Shown here: positions 44,053 to 53,436 of the stretch, one piece after another
Numbering within the stretch: position 1 is the stretch's first letter
Layout: every line of letters begins with the position of its first letter
Assembly (NCBI RefSeq): GCF_900100015.1
Contig: NZ_FNDD01000010.1
Location: 1-64,000, forward strand
DNA from: Vibrio xiamenensis
GTDB lineage: Bacteria > Pseudomonadota > Gammaproteobacteria > Enterobacterales > Vibrionaceae
DNA: 64,000 nt
Reading direction: 5' to 3'
The notes under the pieces: generated by a model
Databases searched by the model: none
Seen by the model: only the letters and a program-made list of their open reading frames with translations
What the model was told of the DNA's origin: nothing
Position numbers and translations under genes: made by a program

Positions 44053-45153
44053 ATGAAAGTAGCGACACGCATTTTAAGTGGACTCTGGATAGGCCTTTGG
44101 GCCTTTCATACCGTGGCAGCCACCGAAGAAGTCCCGGAGTTAACCTTTGAGCAATCGGCCGAAATTATTCGCCATACCTATGAAAATCAATTATTTACTT
44201 TAGAACCTAGCAAACAGAGCCATTATGGCTTGCGCATGTACCGCCAAACTCTGGATGGCAAACGTTATGCCGCGACCATTCATACTGAACTCAATACCAT
44301 TGCCAGCACACTCAATCACTTTGCAGATAAGGTCAACACGCCAGAACAAATCGTCTTGTATGCCCAACGTCGTCTCGCCCCAATGCGTGAAACTCAAGAC
44401 GAACGTAGCCAACGACGCTATAACGTCAGCAAAAACATGCCGGAATATGTGTATTTAGGTATCGATTTATTGAGCGCGATGGCGCGCGCTAACGAATACG
44501 GATTACAACACCGTGAAGACGATAAACTGCGCCAAGTAATACGTCGATATGACTTTAAAAAATACGCCACCAGCAAACCTATGATTGAAGCTTGGGCGCC
44601 GCAATTGGCGGCGCAAGTATTCTGGTTGCGCGAATTAGGTGAACAAGATGTGGTCGACGCCTTCATTGATACTTTTCGCGAAACCTACCCTGACGAAAAA
44701 GATGCCTCACTGACCGCGCAGCAATATCGCAATAAAATCTACACCATGACGCACATCATTGAGGCCATGTCCCATCGCTATCAAACGTCGGTCAACGAAG
44801 GGGACCAGCAATGGATTTACGACTACTTTCGCCAACATATCGATACCATTTTGTTGCGCGCCACACCGAAAGTCATCGCTCAAGTCGGTATCAGTTTCTT
44901 ATTGGCCGGATTGGACAACGATGCCGTAGTCGAAAAAACTCGCGAAGCGGTACGTAAAGCAATCAGTGCCGATATAGGCATGATTCCTTCAGCTACTGGG
45001 GAAATGAACCTCAGCCAAGGTGAGCAACGTAACGTCCTTGCCATCATGCTACTTGACTGGCAAGGCGTACATGCATCACCAACGGTCAGCAATGATCCCA
45101 ACCTGTTTGCCAACCTGCCCTATGGTTTAGTGTCGAAAAATGGCGCGAACTAA
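44053..45153 (+). CDS. DUF3541 exported protein
   Basis: 366 residues from the ATG at 44053; a GTG at 44044 is a less likely start. A signal peptide is cleaved after 'HTVAA' near residue 24. The mature protein is helical, with repeated amphipathic helices, 'FEQSAEIIRHTYENQLFTLE' style start (FEQSAEIIRHTYENQLF), 'YAQRRLAPMRETQDE' and a C-terminal 'EQRNVLAIMLLDWQG'. This agrees with the Vibrio-centred DUF3541 family of unknown function, likely periplasmic. It has a shared terminator with the convergent transporter gene. Confidence 0.75.
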   Translation: MKVATRILSGLWIGLWAFHTVAATEEVPELTFEQSAEIIRHTYENQLFTLEPSKQSHYGLRMYRQTLDGKRYAATIHTELNTIASTLNHFADKVNTPEQIVLYAQRRLAPMRETQDERSQRRYNVSKNMPEYVYLGIDLLSAMARANEYGLQHREDDKLRQVIRRYDFKKYATSKPMIEAWAPQLAAQVFWLRELGEQDVVDAFIDTFRETYPDEKDASLTAQQYRNKIYTMTHIIEAMSHRYQTSVNEGDQQWIYDYFRQHIDTILLRATPKVIAQVGISFLLAGLDNDAVVEKTREAVRKAISADIGMIPSATGEMNLSQGEQRNVLAIMLLDWQGVHASPTVSNDPNLFANLPYGLVSKNGAN

Positions 45154-45220
45154 CATTGCAAACTTAAGTGGAATAATGAAGTGATATCGCGTCCGCCAGC
45201 AAAATCGCTGAGTTACGCGA

Positions 45221-45252
45221 AAAGAAAAGGGAGCCTAGGCTCCCTTTTCTTT
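45221..45252. terminator. Bidirectional terminator between DUF3541 and DMT genes
   Basis: Stem AAAGAAAAGGGAGCC with its exact complement around loop TA; the T-rich arms serve both directions. Confidence 0.9.
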
Positions 45253-45259
45253 ACATCGT

Positions 45260-46207
45260 CTAGTGACTGGTACGATGCTGATATTGTTCAAACATTTTAC
45301 GAATATTAGGCCATTGTGGAATCAGCATATTCAACACATTGGCGAGCACAATCAGCGCTAAGCCAAGCAATTGATGGTGGGTAAATGGGTCACTGAAGAA
45401 CAGCCATTGCCATAATGCCGTAAACAACAAATTGGTGAAAATAAGCGGTGCCAATTGCGAGCTGGAACTGACCAGCTTATAAGCCTTAGAGCGAAACACC
45501 TGAGTGTTGATGACCAAAAGCGACAAGGTTGCCAACATCACTACCAGAAGAATGGGATTGTTAACTTCTGCTTGCACAAATTGTAAGTTAAACGCTGAAT
45601 CACTCACATAGAGACTGACCGCCATAACTGGAAACAGCAATATCGATGCATAAAAGAAGGTCCAAAAATTAATTTCTAATGCGTTGAGCTGACTTTTACT
45701 CGCTCGATACAAACTGATTTGTGAACCAGCATTAAATAGCCCTGCCGCCAAACCAATAAACAATTCTGGTCGAAATTCAATATTGCCCACACCGCCGGAT
45801 AGCATCACCACACCGGAAAACGTCACAATCAGACAAGCCACCGTGACCCACTTAATCGGCTCTGCAAAAAACAGCCGCTCTAAAACGGGGATAAACAAAG
45901 GGCCAGTACCAAATAGCACCACACTTTCAACCAAAGTTAAGTGCTTAAGTGAAAAAATAAAACACAGTTGGCAGGCGGCGATGCACAAGGCTCGAATCCA
46001 CATAGGTTTGAGCATTTCAGCGCTTGGCTTTCTCACACCGCGGACACACAACATCAGTAGAATAAGTAATGCTGGTAACAAAAAGCGCAAAAAACCAAAT
46101 AAGTTAGCATCAAGTTGGTTGGCTAAAGATTTCGACAATAAACCACTTATCGAAAGGCTGAAGGTAGAACTGAGCATAAATAAAATGGGGTACAACTGGT
46201 TTGGCAT
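45260..46207 (-). CDS. DMT-superfamily (EamA) transporter
   Basis: 315 residues with about ten TM helices in two EamA repeats, the standard drug/metabolite transporter layout. 'GTGPLFIPVLERLFFAEPIKW' ends the first repeat (shown as GTGPLFIPVLERL and FFAEPIKW), and 'LLFTALWQWLFFSDPFTHHQLLG' the second (shown as ALWQWLFFSDPF). These proteins usually export metabolites or amino acids; the substrate is unknown. The ATG has an excellent GGGAGGAGATA upstream. It is divergent from a LysR gene 91 bp away, a common regulator-exporter pairing. Confidence 0.9.
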   Translation of the reverse strand: MPNQLYPILFMLSSTFSLSISGLLSKSLANQLDANLFGFLRFLLPALLILLMLCVRGVRKPSAEMLKPMWIRALCIAACQLCFIFSLKHLTLVESVVLFGTGPLFIPVLERLFFAEPIKWVTVACLIVTFSGVVMLSGGVGNIEFRPELFIGLAAGLFNAGSQISLYRASKSQLNALEINFWTFFYASILLFPVMAVSLYVSDSAFNLQFVQAEVNNPILLVVMLATLSLLVINTQVFRSKAYKLVSSSSQLAPLIFTNLLFTALWQWLFFSDPFTHHQLLGLALIVLANVLNMLIPQWPNIRKMFEQYQHRTSH

Positions 46208-46298
46208 TATCTCCTCCCTTGTTGCTGCGCATTCTATCGCTCTGGCAAATAAATAAAAAACGAGTAATATTTACACCACCGTTAAGAAAAACTAACAG

Positions 46299-47189
46299 AT
46301 GAAAAAACTCGCACCTTTAAAATCACTGTATTCATTTGTCGCCGTCGCTGAAACTGGCAGTATGACAGAAGCAGCAAACCAGCTAAATGTCAGTCATTCT
46401 GCGGTCAGCCAGGCGATCAAGTCGCTGGAAAACCAACTCGGCCAAACGCTGTTTCATCGAGTTGGCAGACGCGTCGAGCTCAATGTTAATGGAAGAAAAT
46501 ATTACAAAGAAATCGCCCCTAGCCTAGAGAAAATCGTTGATGCCACGCAGAAAATGATGCAAAAAGAACAATCGAATCGCATCACCTTAAACATGATTAA
46601 CTCACTGGCGATGCACTGGTGGATTCCGCAGATGAATCGCTTTGGTCTTTACGCCCCAAACTTAGACGTGCGTATCTCCAATCTTGTTGGTGCATTTTCG
46701 CTGCCACAAGAAGGGGTGGATGTCGCGGTCATTCATGGTGCCAAAGCCGATTGGCAAGATTACTACTGCGAACGTTTAGCCCATGATCAATTGATCATGG
46801 TTTGTAGCCCGGAGTTAGTTGAGCCGCAAGATACACCTGAATCTCTCCTTGCACGCTATCCCGCGATCATGGCAACCAATGAGCGACGTAAAGACGATTG
46901 GAAGATATGGGCCGAATTCCACCACATTGCTATCCCCCCAGCGAGCAACAACCTTAATTTCTCCAGTTCATTACAAGCAATGCAAGCCGCGATACGTCAG
47001 CTTGGCGTATTTGTCACTCATCGACTGTTTATAAAAGAGGATATAAAGCAAGGCTTGTTGATTGAGGTCGGTCATCCGGTCGAAAACCCGGCGCAAAGCT
47101 TTTATTTTGCCTGCCATAAAGACAAGCTTAAAAACGAATATATTCTGCAACTACGGCAGTGGATTCGTTCCGAATTTGCCAATATTTAG
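46299..47189 (+). CDS. LysR-family regulator (GcvA-like), divergent from a DMT exporter
   Basis: 296 residues. HTH region 'AETGSMTEAANQLNVSHSAV' and 'SQAIKSLENQLGQTLFHRVG', then 'RRVELNVNGRKYY'. The effector domain starts 'NRITLNMINSLAMHWWIPQM' and contains 'GVDVAVIHGAKADW', the pattern of the GcvA/TrpI-like subgroup, whose members often control amino acid metabolism or export. Its likely target is the DMT transporter across the shared 91-bp promoter region. No SD of note. Confidence 0.9.
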   Translation: MKKLAPLKSLYSFVAVAETGSMTEAANQLNVSHSAVSQAIKSLENQLGQTLFHRVGRRVELNVNGRKYYKEIAPSLEKIVDATQKMMQKEQSNRITLNMINSLAMHWWIPQMNRFGLYAPNLDVRISNLVGAFSLPQEGVDVAVIHGAKADWQDYYCERLAHDQLIMVCSPELVEPQDTPESLLARYPAIMATNERRKDDWKIWAEFHHIAIPPASNNLNFSSSLQAMQAAIRQLGVFVTHRLFIKEDIKQGLLIEVGHPVENPAQSFYFACHKDKLKNEYILQLRQWIRSEFANI

Positions 47190-47331
47190 TCATTAAATTC
47201 CCACTTAGCAATGATGTACGAAAAGGCGATTCGAAAATGAACGAATCTGTGAGCAAGCAAGACGCACAAACCACATGAAGTATGTTTAAATTGATTGATT
47301 CGCAATAGACAACACATTGCATTGACAAATT

Positions 47332-47348
47332 ATTGACATCAATCACAT
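47332..47348 (+). promoter_or_regulatory. CRP-like site upstream of the GGDEF gene
   Basis: TTGACATCAATCACATT has a full TCACA half-site and a poor first half relative to TGTGA-N6-TCACA. It lies about 80-100 bp before the GGDEF start. Weak call. Confidence 0.25.
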
Positions 47349-47430
47349 TAAATAACCTTATTGATGCCAAGGTTTCCATAAATATCTCCTACTATTTAAC
47401 TGCATATTCATGAAATAGGACTTCAAACGA

Positions 47431-48585
47431 ATGACATGGTTTATTGGCAGGCATATTGAAGAGGTGGCAGTTCTGTATGCTCGAAAGAAAAACAAGCTGA
47501 TTGCCCTGTGCTCCTTGGTAACCATAGTGATTTTTACCGCCCATGAATTTGCTTATCATGATATTGGTTTATCTGCGTTCACTCTCCTCAACATGACTTG
47601 CTCTTTGATCCTTTCCTTCAATATTTATCAATGCTTAACTCGTGATAGTCGCTATACCGATTTGATTCTCAGCGTCGTATTGTTGTTTCAAACGACCATC
47701 TCCCTGCTCTACCATACGCCCAGCATCACCGACTTATTTTGGCTCTACCCGATTACCTTTATGCTCATCTTCGTAAACCATTTTCGCTATGGTGCTCTGA
47801 TAAGTTTGCTGTTCGTGGCGATTGTGACCACTTACAGCCAGCTTAAAGGCGCGGTATTGTTCAATTCAGATTTTTCTTCTGCCGCATTTTTAGCCAGTTT
47901 CATTGTGTTTACCACTTTGCTTAATCTTGTTCATTTCTACAGCAATAAGTTGACCGATTACATTGAGCATCTTTCTCAGCAAGGGATTTCAGACCTTGCG
48001 TATCGCGACCATTTAACCGGGCTTGCCAACCGCTGGAGTTTTGAAAATTGGGCCCAAACCAAAATTGATCAAGCACGAGCAACAACCGGTATCACCGCGA
48101 TGGTGTTCATGGATGTCGATAACTTTAAACAGATTAACGATAATTACGGACATGACATCGGAGACAGAGTGTTAAAGGAGGTCGCCCAGCGTTTGGCCTC
48201 CAGTACTCAAGTCACGGGTTATTGCCAAGATATGAATAATTCACTGGCACGCTTTGCTGGGGATGAGTTTATTCTGCTGCTCAGTGAAGTTCCAAGCCAT
48301 AAGATCCTTACTCGTATTCTCGATAACATCACTGCTATCTTTGAAACCAGTCAAGAATCACAAGCTGGATATATCAATGATTTAACTTTGAGCGTTGGGG
48401 TTGCGTTGCATATGCGAGATGCCGATACGCTTTCTGAATTGGTGCGCTGCGCGGATAAAGCCATGTATTACGCTAAGCACAGCGGTAAGAATCAATACTG
48501 TTTTTATCAAAATATTCACGATCACAGCAGTCTTGAGCAAGACATTTATCGAGATAAGTCAGTCAACAGTGCAGCAAACCAATAA
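47431..48585 (+). CDS. Membrane GGDEF protein with variant AGDEF motif
   Basis: 384 residues. Five or six TM helices occupy residues about 20-180, giving a MASE-like membrane sensor. The GGDEF domain begins 'AYRDHLTGLANRWSFENW' and carries 'VFMDVDNFKQINDNYGHDIGD', with the active loop read as AGDEF at about 276. AGDEF enzymes can still be active. There is no RxxD I-site at the normal position ('NNSLARFAGDEF'), so feedback inhibition is not expected. Monocistronic, behind a weak CRP-like site. Confidence 0.88.
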   Translation: MTWFIGRHIEEVAVLYARKKNKLIALCSLVTIVIFTAHEFAYHDIGLSAFTLLNMTCSLILSFNIYQCLTRDSRYTDLILSVVLLFQTTISLLYHTPSITDLFWLYPITFMLIFVNHFRYGALISLLFVAIVTTYSQLKGAVLFNSDFSSAAFLASFIVFTTLLNLVHFYSNKLTDYIEHLSQQGISDLAYRDHLTGLANRWSFENWAQTKIDQARATTGITAMVFMDVDNFKQINDNYGHDIGDRVLKEVAQRLASSTQVTGYCQDMNNSLARFAGDEFILLLSEVPSHKILTRILDNITAIFETSQESQAGYINDLTLSVGVALHMRDADTLSELVRCADKAMYYAKHSGKNQYCFYQNIHDHSSLEQDIYRDKSVNSAANQ

Positions 48586-48604
48586 ATCGACTTACCGTAC
48601 ATCT

Positions 48605-48883
48605 CTAACCGCTCATATACATAATCCACAAACACACCACTAAGACCACCATCAGCCATATTGCATAACGCGCCGTATTCGGCTTATCAGGCTTGGGCCG
48701 AATAATGGGCCTTAGTGCCGCCCTTCGAGCCGACACCATTGCAGACGGACGTTCTTCTTGTTGCTCTTTTTGCTTCTGGACTTTATTCGCCACCTTTCCA
48801 AAGCGGTGAATCTGATCAGCGGTTAAGTCTTGTGAAGGATCGTATTTATTATGGTTTTGCCCATGTTTGGGTACGACAGCCAT
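48605..48883 (-). CDS. Small tail-anchored membrane protein, unrecognised
   Basis: 92 residues. Residues 1-68 are polar and basic with a glutamine/lysine-rich segment ('KVQKQKEQQEERP'), and 70-90 form a single hydrophobic C-terminal helix ('AIWLMVVLVVCLWIMYMSG'). It is probably an inner-membrane protein with a cytoplasmic N-terminal part. AGGAGAC lies upstream of the ATG on the minus strand, which supports translation. Family not recognised; the stop is close to the convergent GGDEF gene. Confidence 0.6.
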   Translation of the reverse strand: MAVVPKHGQNHNKYDPSQDLTADQIHRFGKVANKVQKQKEQQEERPSAMVSARRAALRPIIRPKPDKPNTARYAIWLMVVLVVCLWIMYMSG

Positions 48884-49081
48884 AATTCGTCTCCTTTGCT
48901 GGCTATTAACTTAAGTATAGGCGGTATTGAGCGTTTGATTATTTAGCCTTTTCACTCACTTTCGCCAGCCACTGACACCCGCATGTTCGAAAAAGTCGAA
49001 CATCACGCTCAGGCGCGCCCGCTCTTCAAAAGATCTCAGCTCTTCTATGCTATAGGAAAGTTAAGTAACGGAGACACACTC

Positions 49082-49927
49082 ATGACGCGAGCACGAGAAT
49101 TAACGCAGATCATTCCTTCCCAAGCCACTTCTGATGGTGATGGGGTAAAAATCAGCCGTGTTGCGGGTTTTAATAACGCGCGATTCTCTCCGTTTTTGAT
49201 GATGGATGAGCTTAAATCCGATCAATCAAAAGATTATGTTGGTGGTTTCCCGCCTCATCCACACCGTGGAATTGAGACATTGACCTATATGATGATGGGC
49301 CACTTCCAGCACAAAGATCATATGGGTAACGTCGGAGAACTTCGTTCCGGTGGCGCGCAGTGGATGGCAGCCGGTCGAGGCGTAATACACAGCGAGATGC
49401 CAATCATGGAACAAGGGCAACTGCACGGTTTCCAGATTTGGATAAACCAACCTGCCAGCGATAAAATGCAGCCAGCGAAGTATCACGACTTCCAACCGGA
49501 AACCATCACTGAATATCAAAGTGATGATGCAGGGTTGATTCGCGTCCTCGCAGGTACCTTGAATGTCAATGAGCAAACGTTAAAAGGTCCACTACAAGAT
49601 ACTGGTGTACCGGCTATGGTTGCTGACTGGCGTAGTCAAACGTCTGCAAAGCTGGATGTGACAACAGAAAACCATCACAACATGATGATTTATGTGTATC
49701 ACGGTTCACTTAACGTCGGTGAACGTGAGCTAAAACAGGGTCAGTTTGGTCTACTTTCGGCAGGTGATAACGTCCAGCTATCAAGTGGCAATGTCGGTGC
49801 TTTGCTATTTACCGGCCAACCGATTGATGAGCCAGTGGTGCACTACGGTCCGTTCGTGATGAATACTTTTGCAGAAATTGAACAAGCTGTTGAAGACTAC
49901 AACGCTGGCAAATTCCATCAATATTAA
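49082..49927 (+). CDS. Pirin family protein
   Basis: 281 residues from the ATG at 49082, eight bases after GGAG; the frame extends upstream to 48983 without support. Bicupin. The metal-binding segment has 'GFPPHPHRGIETLTYMM', 'HKDHMG' and 'GRGVIHSEMP', giving the three His and one Glu of the pirin iron site. Bacterial pirins have quercetinase activity in some cases (YhhW) and act on pyruvate dehydrogenase or other partners in others; the role here is unknown. A terminator follows, and ppnP is convergent. Confidence 0.92.
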   Translation: MTRARELTQIIPSQATSDGDGVKISRVAGFNNARFSPFLMMDELKSDQSKDYVGGFPPHPHRGIETLTYMMMGHFQHKDHMGNVGELRSGGAQWMAAGRGVIHSEMPIMEQGQLHGFQIWINQPASDKMQPAKYHDFQPETITEYQSDDAGLIRVLAGTLNVNEQTLKGPLQDTGVPAMVADWRSQTSAKLDVTTENHHNMMIYVYHGSLNVGERELKQGQFGLLSAGDNVQLSSGNVGALLFTGQPIDEPVVHYGPFVMNTFAEIEQAVEDYNAGKFHQY

Positions 49928-49994
49928 CCATTTTAAAACTAAAAATTTTTAGCAACCCTCCACGCCACTGCCTTGTGAATTTGTTGCTGTTTTT

Positions 49995-50020
49995 GCCACG
50001 CGTTACCGCGTGGCTTTTTA
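49995..50020 (+). terminator. Rho-independent terminator of the pirin gene
   Basis: Stem GCCACGCG / CGCGTGGC with loop TTAC and a T-rich tail on the plus strand. Confidence 0.9.
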
Positions 50021-50051
50021 TTTTTTCATCCTGCCAGAGGGTGGATAATTG

Positions 50052-50336
50052 TTATGCCAAGTACTCGCACAGATACGCAGTCGCAACGTCCACTTGTAAA
50101 TCAAAAGACGAGTCGCCCGGTACATTGAAAGATTGGCCAGCGCTAAATGTTTGCCACTCTTCACTACCCGGCAGTTTTACCGTTAGTGCGCCTTTTACTA
50201 CCGTCATTTTTTCCGCAGCACCAGTACCAAAGGTATATTCTCCGGCGGCCATAACGCCAACACTGCTTTTTGCGCCATCTTGAGTAAACGCGAGAGATTT
50301 CACGCCGCCATCAAAGTATGTATTTTCTTCAATCAT
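50052..50336 (-). CDS. ppnP: Pyrimidine/purine nucleoside phosphorylase
   Basis: 94 residues, the complete length of the PpnP/YaiE (former DUF1255) cupin family. Conserved stretches include 'NTYFDGGVKSLAF', 'SVGVMAAGEYTFGT' and 'GEEW'-like 'GSEEWQTFSAGQSFNVP', and 'YLCEYL' at the end. E. coli PpnP phosphorolyses a wide range of nucleosides. Cytosolic. It is convergent with the pirin gene and stands alone. Confidence 0.92.
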   Translation of the reverse strand: MIEENTYFDGGVKSLAFTQDGAKSSVGVMAAGEYTFGTGAAEKMTVVKGALTVKLPGSEEWQTFSAGQSFNVPGDSSFDLQVDVATAYLCEYLA

Positions 50337-50716
50337 GCATTTCGTCCTTGTCTAACTAAAAAATTGCCGTTTTCTTTTAGCCGAATGTCCTGATTTAGGC
50401 AAGACCAATTACACTGACCTGCATTCAAGAGAAAAACACAAATCACCAAACTCTCAAACCAAATTAGCGAATTCAGTCACTGGCGGAGGTGAATTTTTGT
50501 TTAGCAATCAAAGAGTCAGGTAATAATCGATACAATCAGCTTTATGAATCTTTCGTTCTTTTAGCGATAAGCAAACTTATCCTTGCAATGAACAAGAATT
50601 GATGTCGCTTCAAAAAATATGCTAAACGTTAGTTTAAAGATAGATTGGTTAGATACTATCGCTGACGATAAACAGTAGGCACGCCCGAATCGAGAATCGA
50701 CATTTAACGAGTATCT
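50337..50716. other. Divergent upstream region of ppnP and the DUF2850 gene
   Basis: 380 bp with no credible gene. The last 150 bases are AT-rich and presumably hold the DUF2850 promoter. No operator or hairpin was convincing. Confidence 0.35.
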
Positions 50717-51214
50717 ATGGCCCCAGTGACCCAGAGTAAAGACATTCCGACGCGTAAACGTCGTCGTACCGTGGATCAAAATATGCGTATCATCCGCACA
50801 ATATTTGGCATTGCATTTGTCGCATTGGCGATCAGCTTTAGCTTGATTCTGTACTTCAGCTATAAAGACTACGTGCGCCCAAGCAACGTGTATGGCACTT
50901 GGATTGAAATTGGCGCGCCACCGTATAACACTGAGCGGCTAAAATTCAGTGAGCACGGTGTGTATCGCAACGGTCGTTTAATCGCGACTCACTTTGAATT
51001 TGATGGTAGTACCATTGAGGTTAAAACCGGACGTGGAGTGAGTATTTATGAAATTTCAGGTACTCACGAATCACCGCAACTCAGGCGCTTAGTACCCAAT
51101 AGCCCGACTCAACGCTTGGTCAAATCGGGCTATGAAGATACCGTCAATATGGAGGGCGGCGGCCCAGCTAAAAATCGCCGCGCCGCGCTGCAAGAACACT
51201 TTTCTGACGATTAA
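50717..51214 (+). CDS. DUF2850 membrane-anchored protein
   Basis: 165 residues. A basic N-terminus ('TRKRRRTVDQ') is followed by one TM helix at about 27-50 ('IFGIAFVALAISFSLILYF'), and a periplasmic domain with 'VYGTWIEIGAPPYNTERLKF' (VYGTWIEIGAPPY) and 'EHGVYRNGRLIATHFEFDG'. This is the pattern of DUF2850, found in Vibrio and relatives, of unknown function. Its TAA and the convergent ktrB stop overlap (51211-51214), so transcripts of the two genes must overlap at their 3' ends. Confidence 0.78.
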   Translation: MAPVTQSKDIPTRKRRRTVDQNMRIIRTIFGIAFVALAISFSLILYFSYKDYVRPSNVYGTWIEIGAPPYNTERLKFSEHGVYRNGRLIATHFEFDGSTIEVKTGRGVSIYEISGTHESPQLRRLVPNSPTQRLVKSGYEDTVNMEGGGPAKNRRAALQEHFSDD

Positions 51215-52575
51215 CCGGTTAGTACCGTATCTTCTGGGTACTTCACTAACGACGGTTCGGGCCTTGCCAGCATATACGCAAGCGTCAACGGTCCGATTCG
51301 TCCAATCAACATCACGACAACCATGATGTATTTCCCTGGCTCTGACAATTCTGCAGTCAAGCCCGCAGAAACGCCAACAGTGGCAAATGCAGAGATGGTT
51401 TCAAACAGAATCTGCTCAAAGCTAGCTTTCTCGGTCAGCATCAATAAAAACATCGCACTGGTCAAAATCGCGCCGCTAACCACAATGATCGCCAACGCTT
51501 TAGTTACCGTTGGCCAACTGACGGTACGTTTAAACATCACCACAAAACGTTTTTGACGCAAAAACGCCCACGTTGCGACAAACGCGACCGCAAAAGTCGA
51601 CACTTTGATCCCGCCACCAGTGGATGTGGAGCCAGAACCGATCAACATCAGCACGATCATAATCAGCAGTGCCGGCTGGCCAAATTGCGCTAAATCGACG
51701 CTATTAAAACCCGCAGTACGCGCACTGGCCGATTGAAAAAAGGCCGCCATCCACTGCCCGGTACTCGACAAATTCGCCATGGTCGCCGGATTTTTGTGTT
51801 CAAGTAGCCAAAACACCACAGTCCCAAACAGCAAAAGAGACGGTGTCGCCACCAGCATAATTTTGGTGTGAAGCTGAAAACCACCAAAGCCTCTGCGCCA
51901 GTTGGCAGCCAAATCACCGATAACGGTAAAACCTAGACCACCAAAAATAAACAATGCTGAAAGGGTGAAAATCACTTGAGGGTCGCTAACAAACCCCACC
52001 ATGCTATCGGAGAACAGCGAGAAACCAGCGTTATTAAATGCCGATATAGCATGAAACAAGGCGTAGAATAAACCAGTACTCCAACCCATTTCAGGCACCC
52101 AGCGATACGCCAAAATCACAAAACCAATCGTTTCAGCAATCAGAGCAAACGCGATGATTTTTGATACCAACTTACGCAAGTTCACTTTGCTATCTTGACC
52201 GAGCGCTTCTTTCGCCAGAGCTTGCTGTTTGAGGCTAAGGCGTACCCCAAACAGATAAAGCAACACCGCTGAGAGCGTCATCTGCCCAAGCCCACCGACC
52301 TGCATCAGCACCATCAGCAAGATTTTACCTGCCAACGTGAAATGAGTACCAGTGTCGACCACGCCAAGCCCTGTTACGCTTATCGCCGATGTCGCCGTAA
52401 ACAGCGCATCGGTAAATGACAATCCCGTCACCGAGAACATCGGAAACATCAGCAACAATGCCGCTGGGATCTGCATGGCAAGAAAGCTCACCAAAATGAC
52501 CCAAGGCTCTGAGCCTTTATGCTTTTTCTTTTCTTTAACGGGCAGTTGAAATAGCCCTGGGCTGTGAATATCCAT
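51211..52575 (-). CDS. ktrB: KtrB, sodium-dependent potassium uptake channel subunit
   Basis: 454 residues with about eight TM helices and four P-loops. Their filter segments are visible as 'AISVTGLGVVDTG', 'AISAFNNAGFSLFSD', 'GSGSTSTGGGIKVST' and 'AFATVGVSAGLT', each with the critical Gly. It forms the K+ path, gated by KtrA, and gives Na+-dependent K+ uptake in the inner membrane, as in Vibrio alginolyticus. The ATG overlaps the ktrA stop by one base, so the order is ktrA-ktrB. Its stop overlaps that of the convergent DUF2850 gene. Confidence 0.94.
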   Translation of the reverse strand: MDIHSPGLFQLPVKEKKKHKGSEPWVILVSFLAMQIPAALLLMFPMFSVTGLSFTDALFTATSAISVTGLGVVDTGTHFTLAGKILLMVLMQVGGLGQMTLSAVLLYLFGVRLSLKQQALAKEALGQDSKVNLRKLVSKIIAFALIAETIGFVILAYRWVPEMGWSTGLFYALFHAISAFNNAGFSLFSDSMVGFVSDPQVIFTLSALFIFGGLGFTVIGDLAANWRRGFGGFQLHTKIMLVATPSLLLFGTVVFWLLEHKNPATMANLSSTGQWMAAFFQSASARTAGFNSVDLAQFGQPALLIMIVLMLIGSGSTSTGGGIKVSTFAVAFVATWAFLRQKRFVVMFKRTVSWPTVTKALAIIVVSGAILTSAMFLLMLTEKASFEQILFETISAFATVGVSAGLTAELSEPGKYIMVVVMLIGRIGPLTLAYMLARPEPSLVKYPEDTVLTG

Positions 52576-53237
52576 TACAACGACTTCAGCTTAGAGACTA
52601 AGGTCGCCTCTGGGCCAACCACAATAACAACATCACCAATTTCCAACCTTTGGTCGCCGCTTGGTGATGCTTGAACACTGGAACCTCGCTTAAAGCCAAG
52701 AATCTGCACACCCTCTGCGCCGTAAAATGACAACTCGCTCAACTGTTTGGTCATTAACTTGGCGCCAACGACAATTTCGGTCATCGCGATACCAGAACCT
52801 AAAGGTTGAAACTCCAGCACTCGCCTATCCAGCATTTTTCTTGCGACGCGAATCCCCATATCACGCTCTGGCATGATGATGTGGTCGGCACCGATTTTTT
52901 GCAAAATCTTGGCGTGAAACTTATCGTTGGCTTTTACCCACACCGATTTAACCCCTGCCTCTTTCAATACCAAGGTGGTTAAAATACTTGAGTTGATATC
53001 GGAACCAATCGCAACCATCACCATGTCATAATCGCTTAATTTCAGCTCGGCTACTGCCTCTTCGCTGGTACAGTTAGCAATCAAACCTTGCGTTACGATA
53101 CTTGCCGCGGCTTGCACTCGTTCTTCATTTAAATCGATGGCTAATACTTGAGTGCCCGAATCTTGGAGCTCCTGACATACCGACATGCCAAAGCGGCCTA
53201 GACCAATAACGGCAAATTGCTTATCAGCAAGTTTCAT
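52575..53237 (-). CDS. ktrA: KtrA, regulatory RCK subunit of the Ktr potassium system
   Basis: 220 residues. An RCK_N domain with Rossmann motif 'GLGRFGMSV' at 13-21 and 'IDLNEERV' binds ATP/ADP, and an RCK_C domain follows from about 140. It is the cytoplasmic octameric ring that gates KtrB. First gene of ktrAB with coupling TAATG. Divergent from a mechanosensitive channel gene across 199 bp, so this short region may coordinate K+ uptake and osmolyte release in opposite osmotic conditions. Confidence 0.95.
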   Translation of the reverse strand: MKLADKQFAVIGLGRFGMSVCQELQDSGTQVLAIDLNEERVQAAASIVTQGLIANCTSEEAVAELKLSDYDMVMVAIGSDINSSILTTLVLKEAGVKSVWVKANDKFHAKILQKIGADHIIMPERDMGIRVARKMLDRRVLEFQPLGSGIAMTEIVVGAKLMTKQLSELSFYGAEGVQILGFKRGSSVQASPSGDQRLEIGDVVIVVGPEATLVSKLKSL

Positions 53238-53436
53238 GGTTTTACCTTCTGGTTGTTAAAACGCGCAAAGTTTGCGCTTAAGAGATAGTGCAATCAAACA
53301 CCACGAGTCGATCCTGACAGTATTTTTACGACATCGTCGGACATTCCTGTCAGCCAAGACTTAATTGTCTGATTTTTATAACGTAGTATAGGGGTTTTAG
53401 TCCAACCTTTATTCTCAATTACAAGAACGCTCAATT

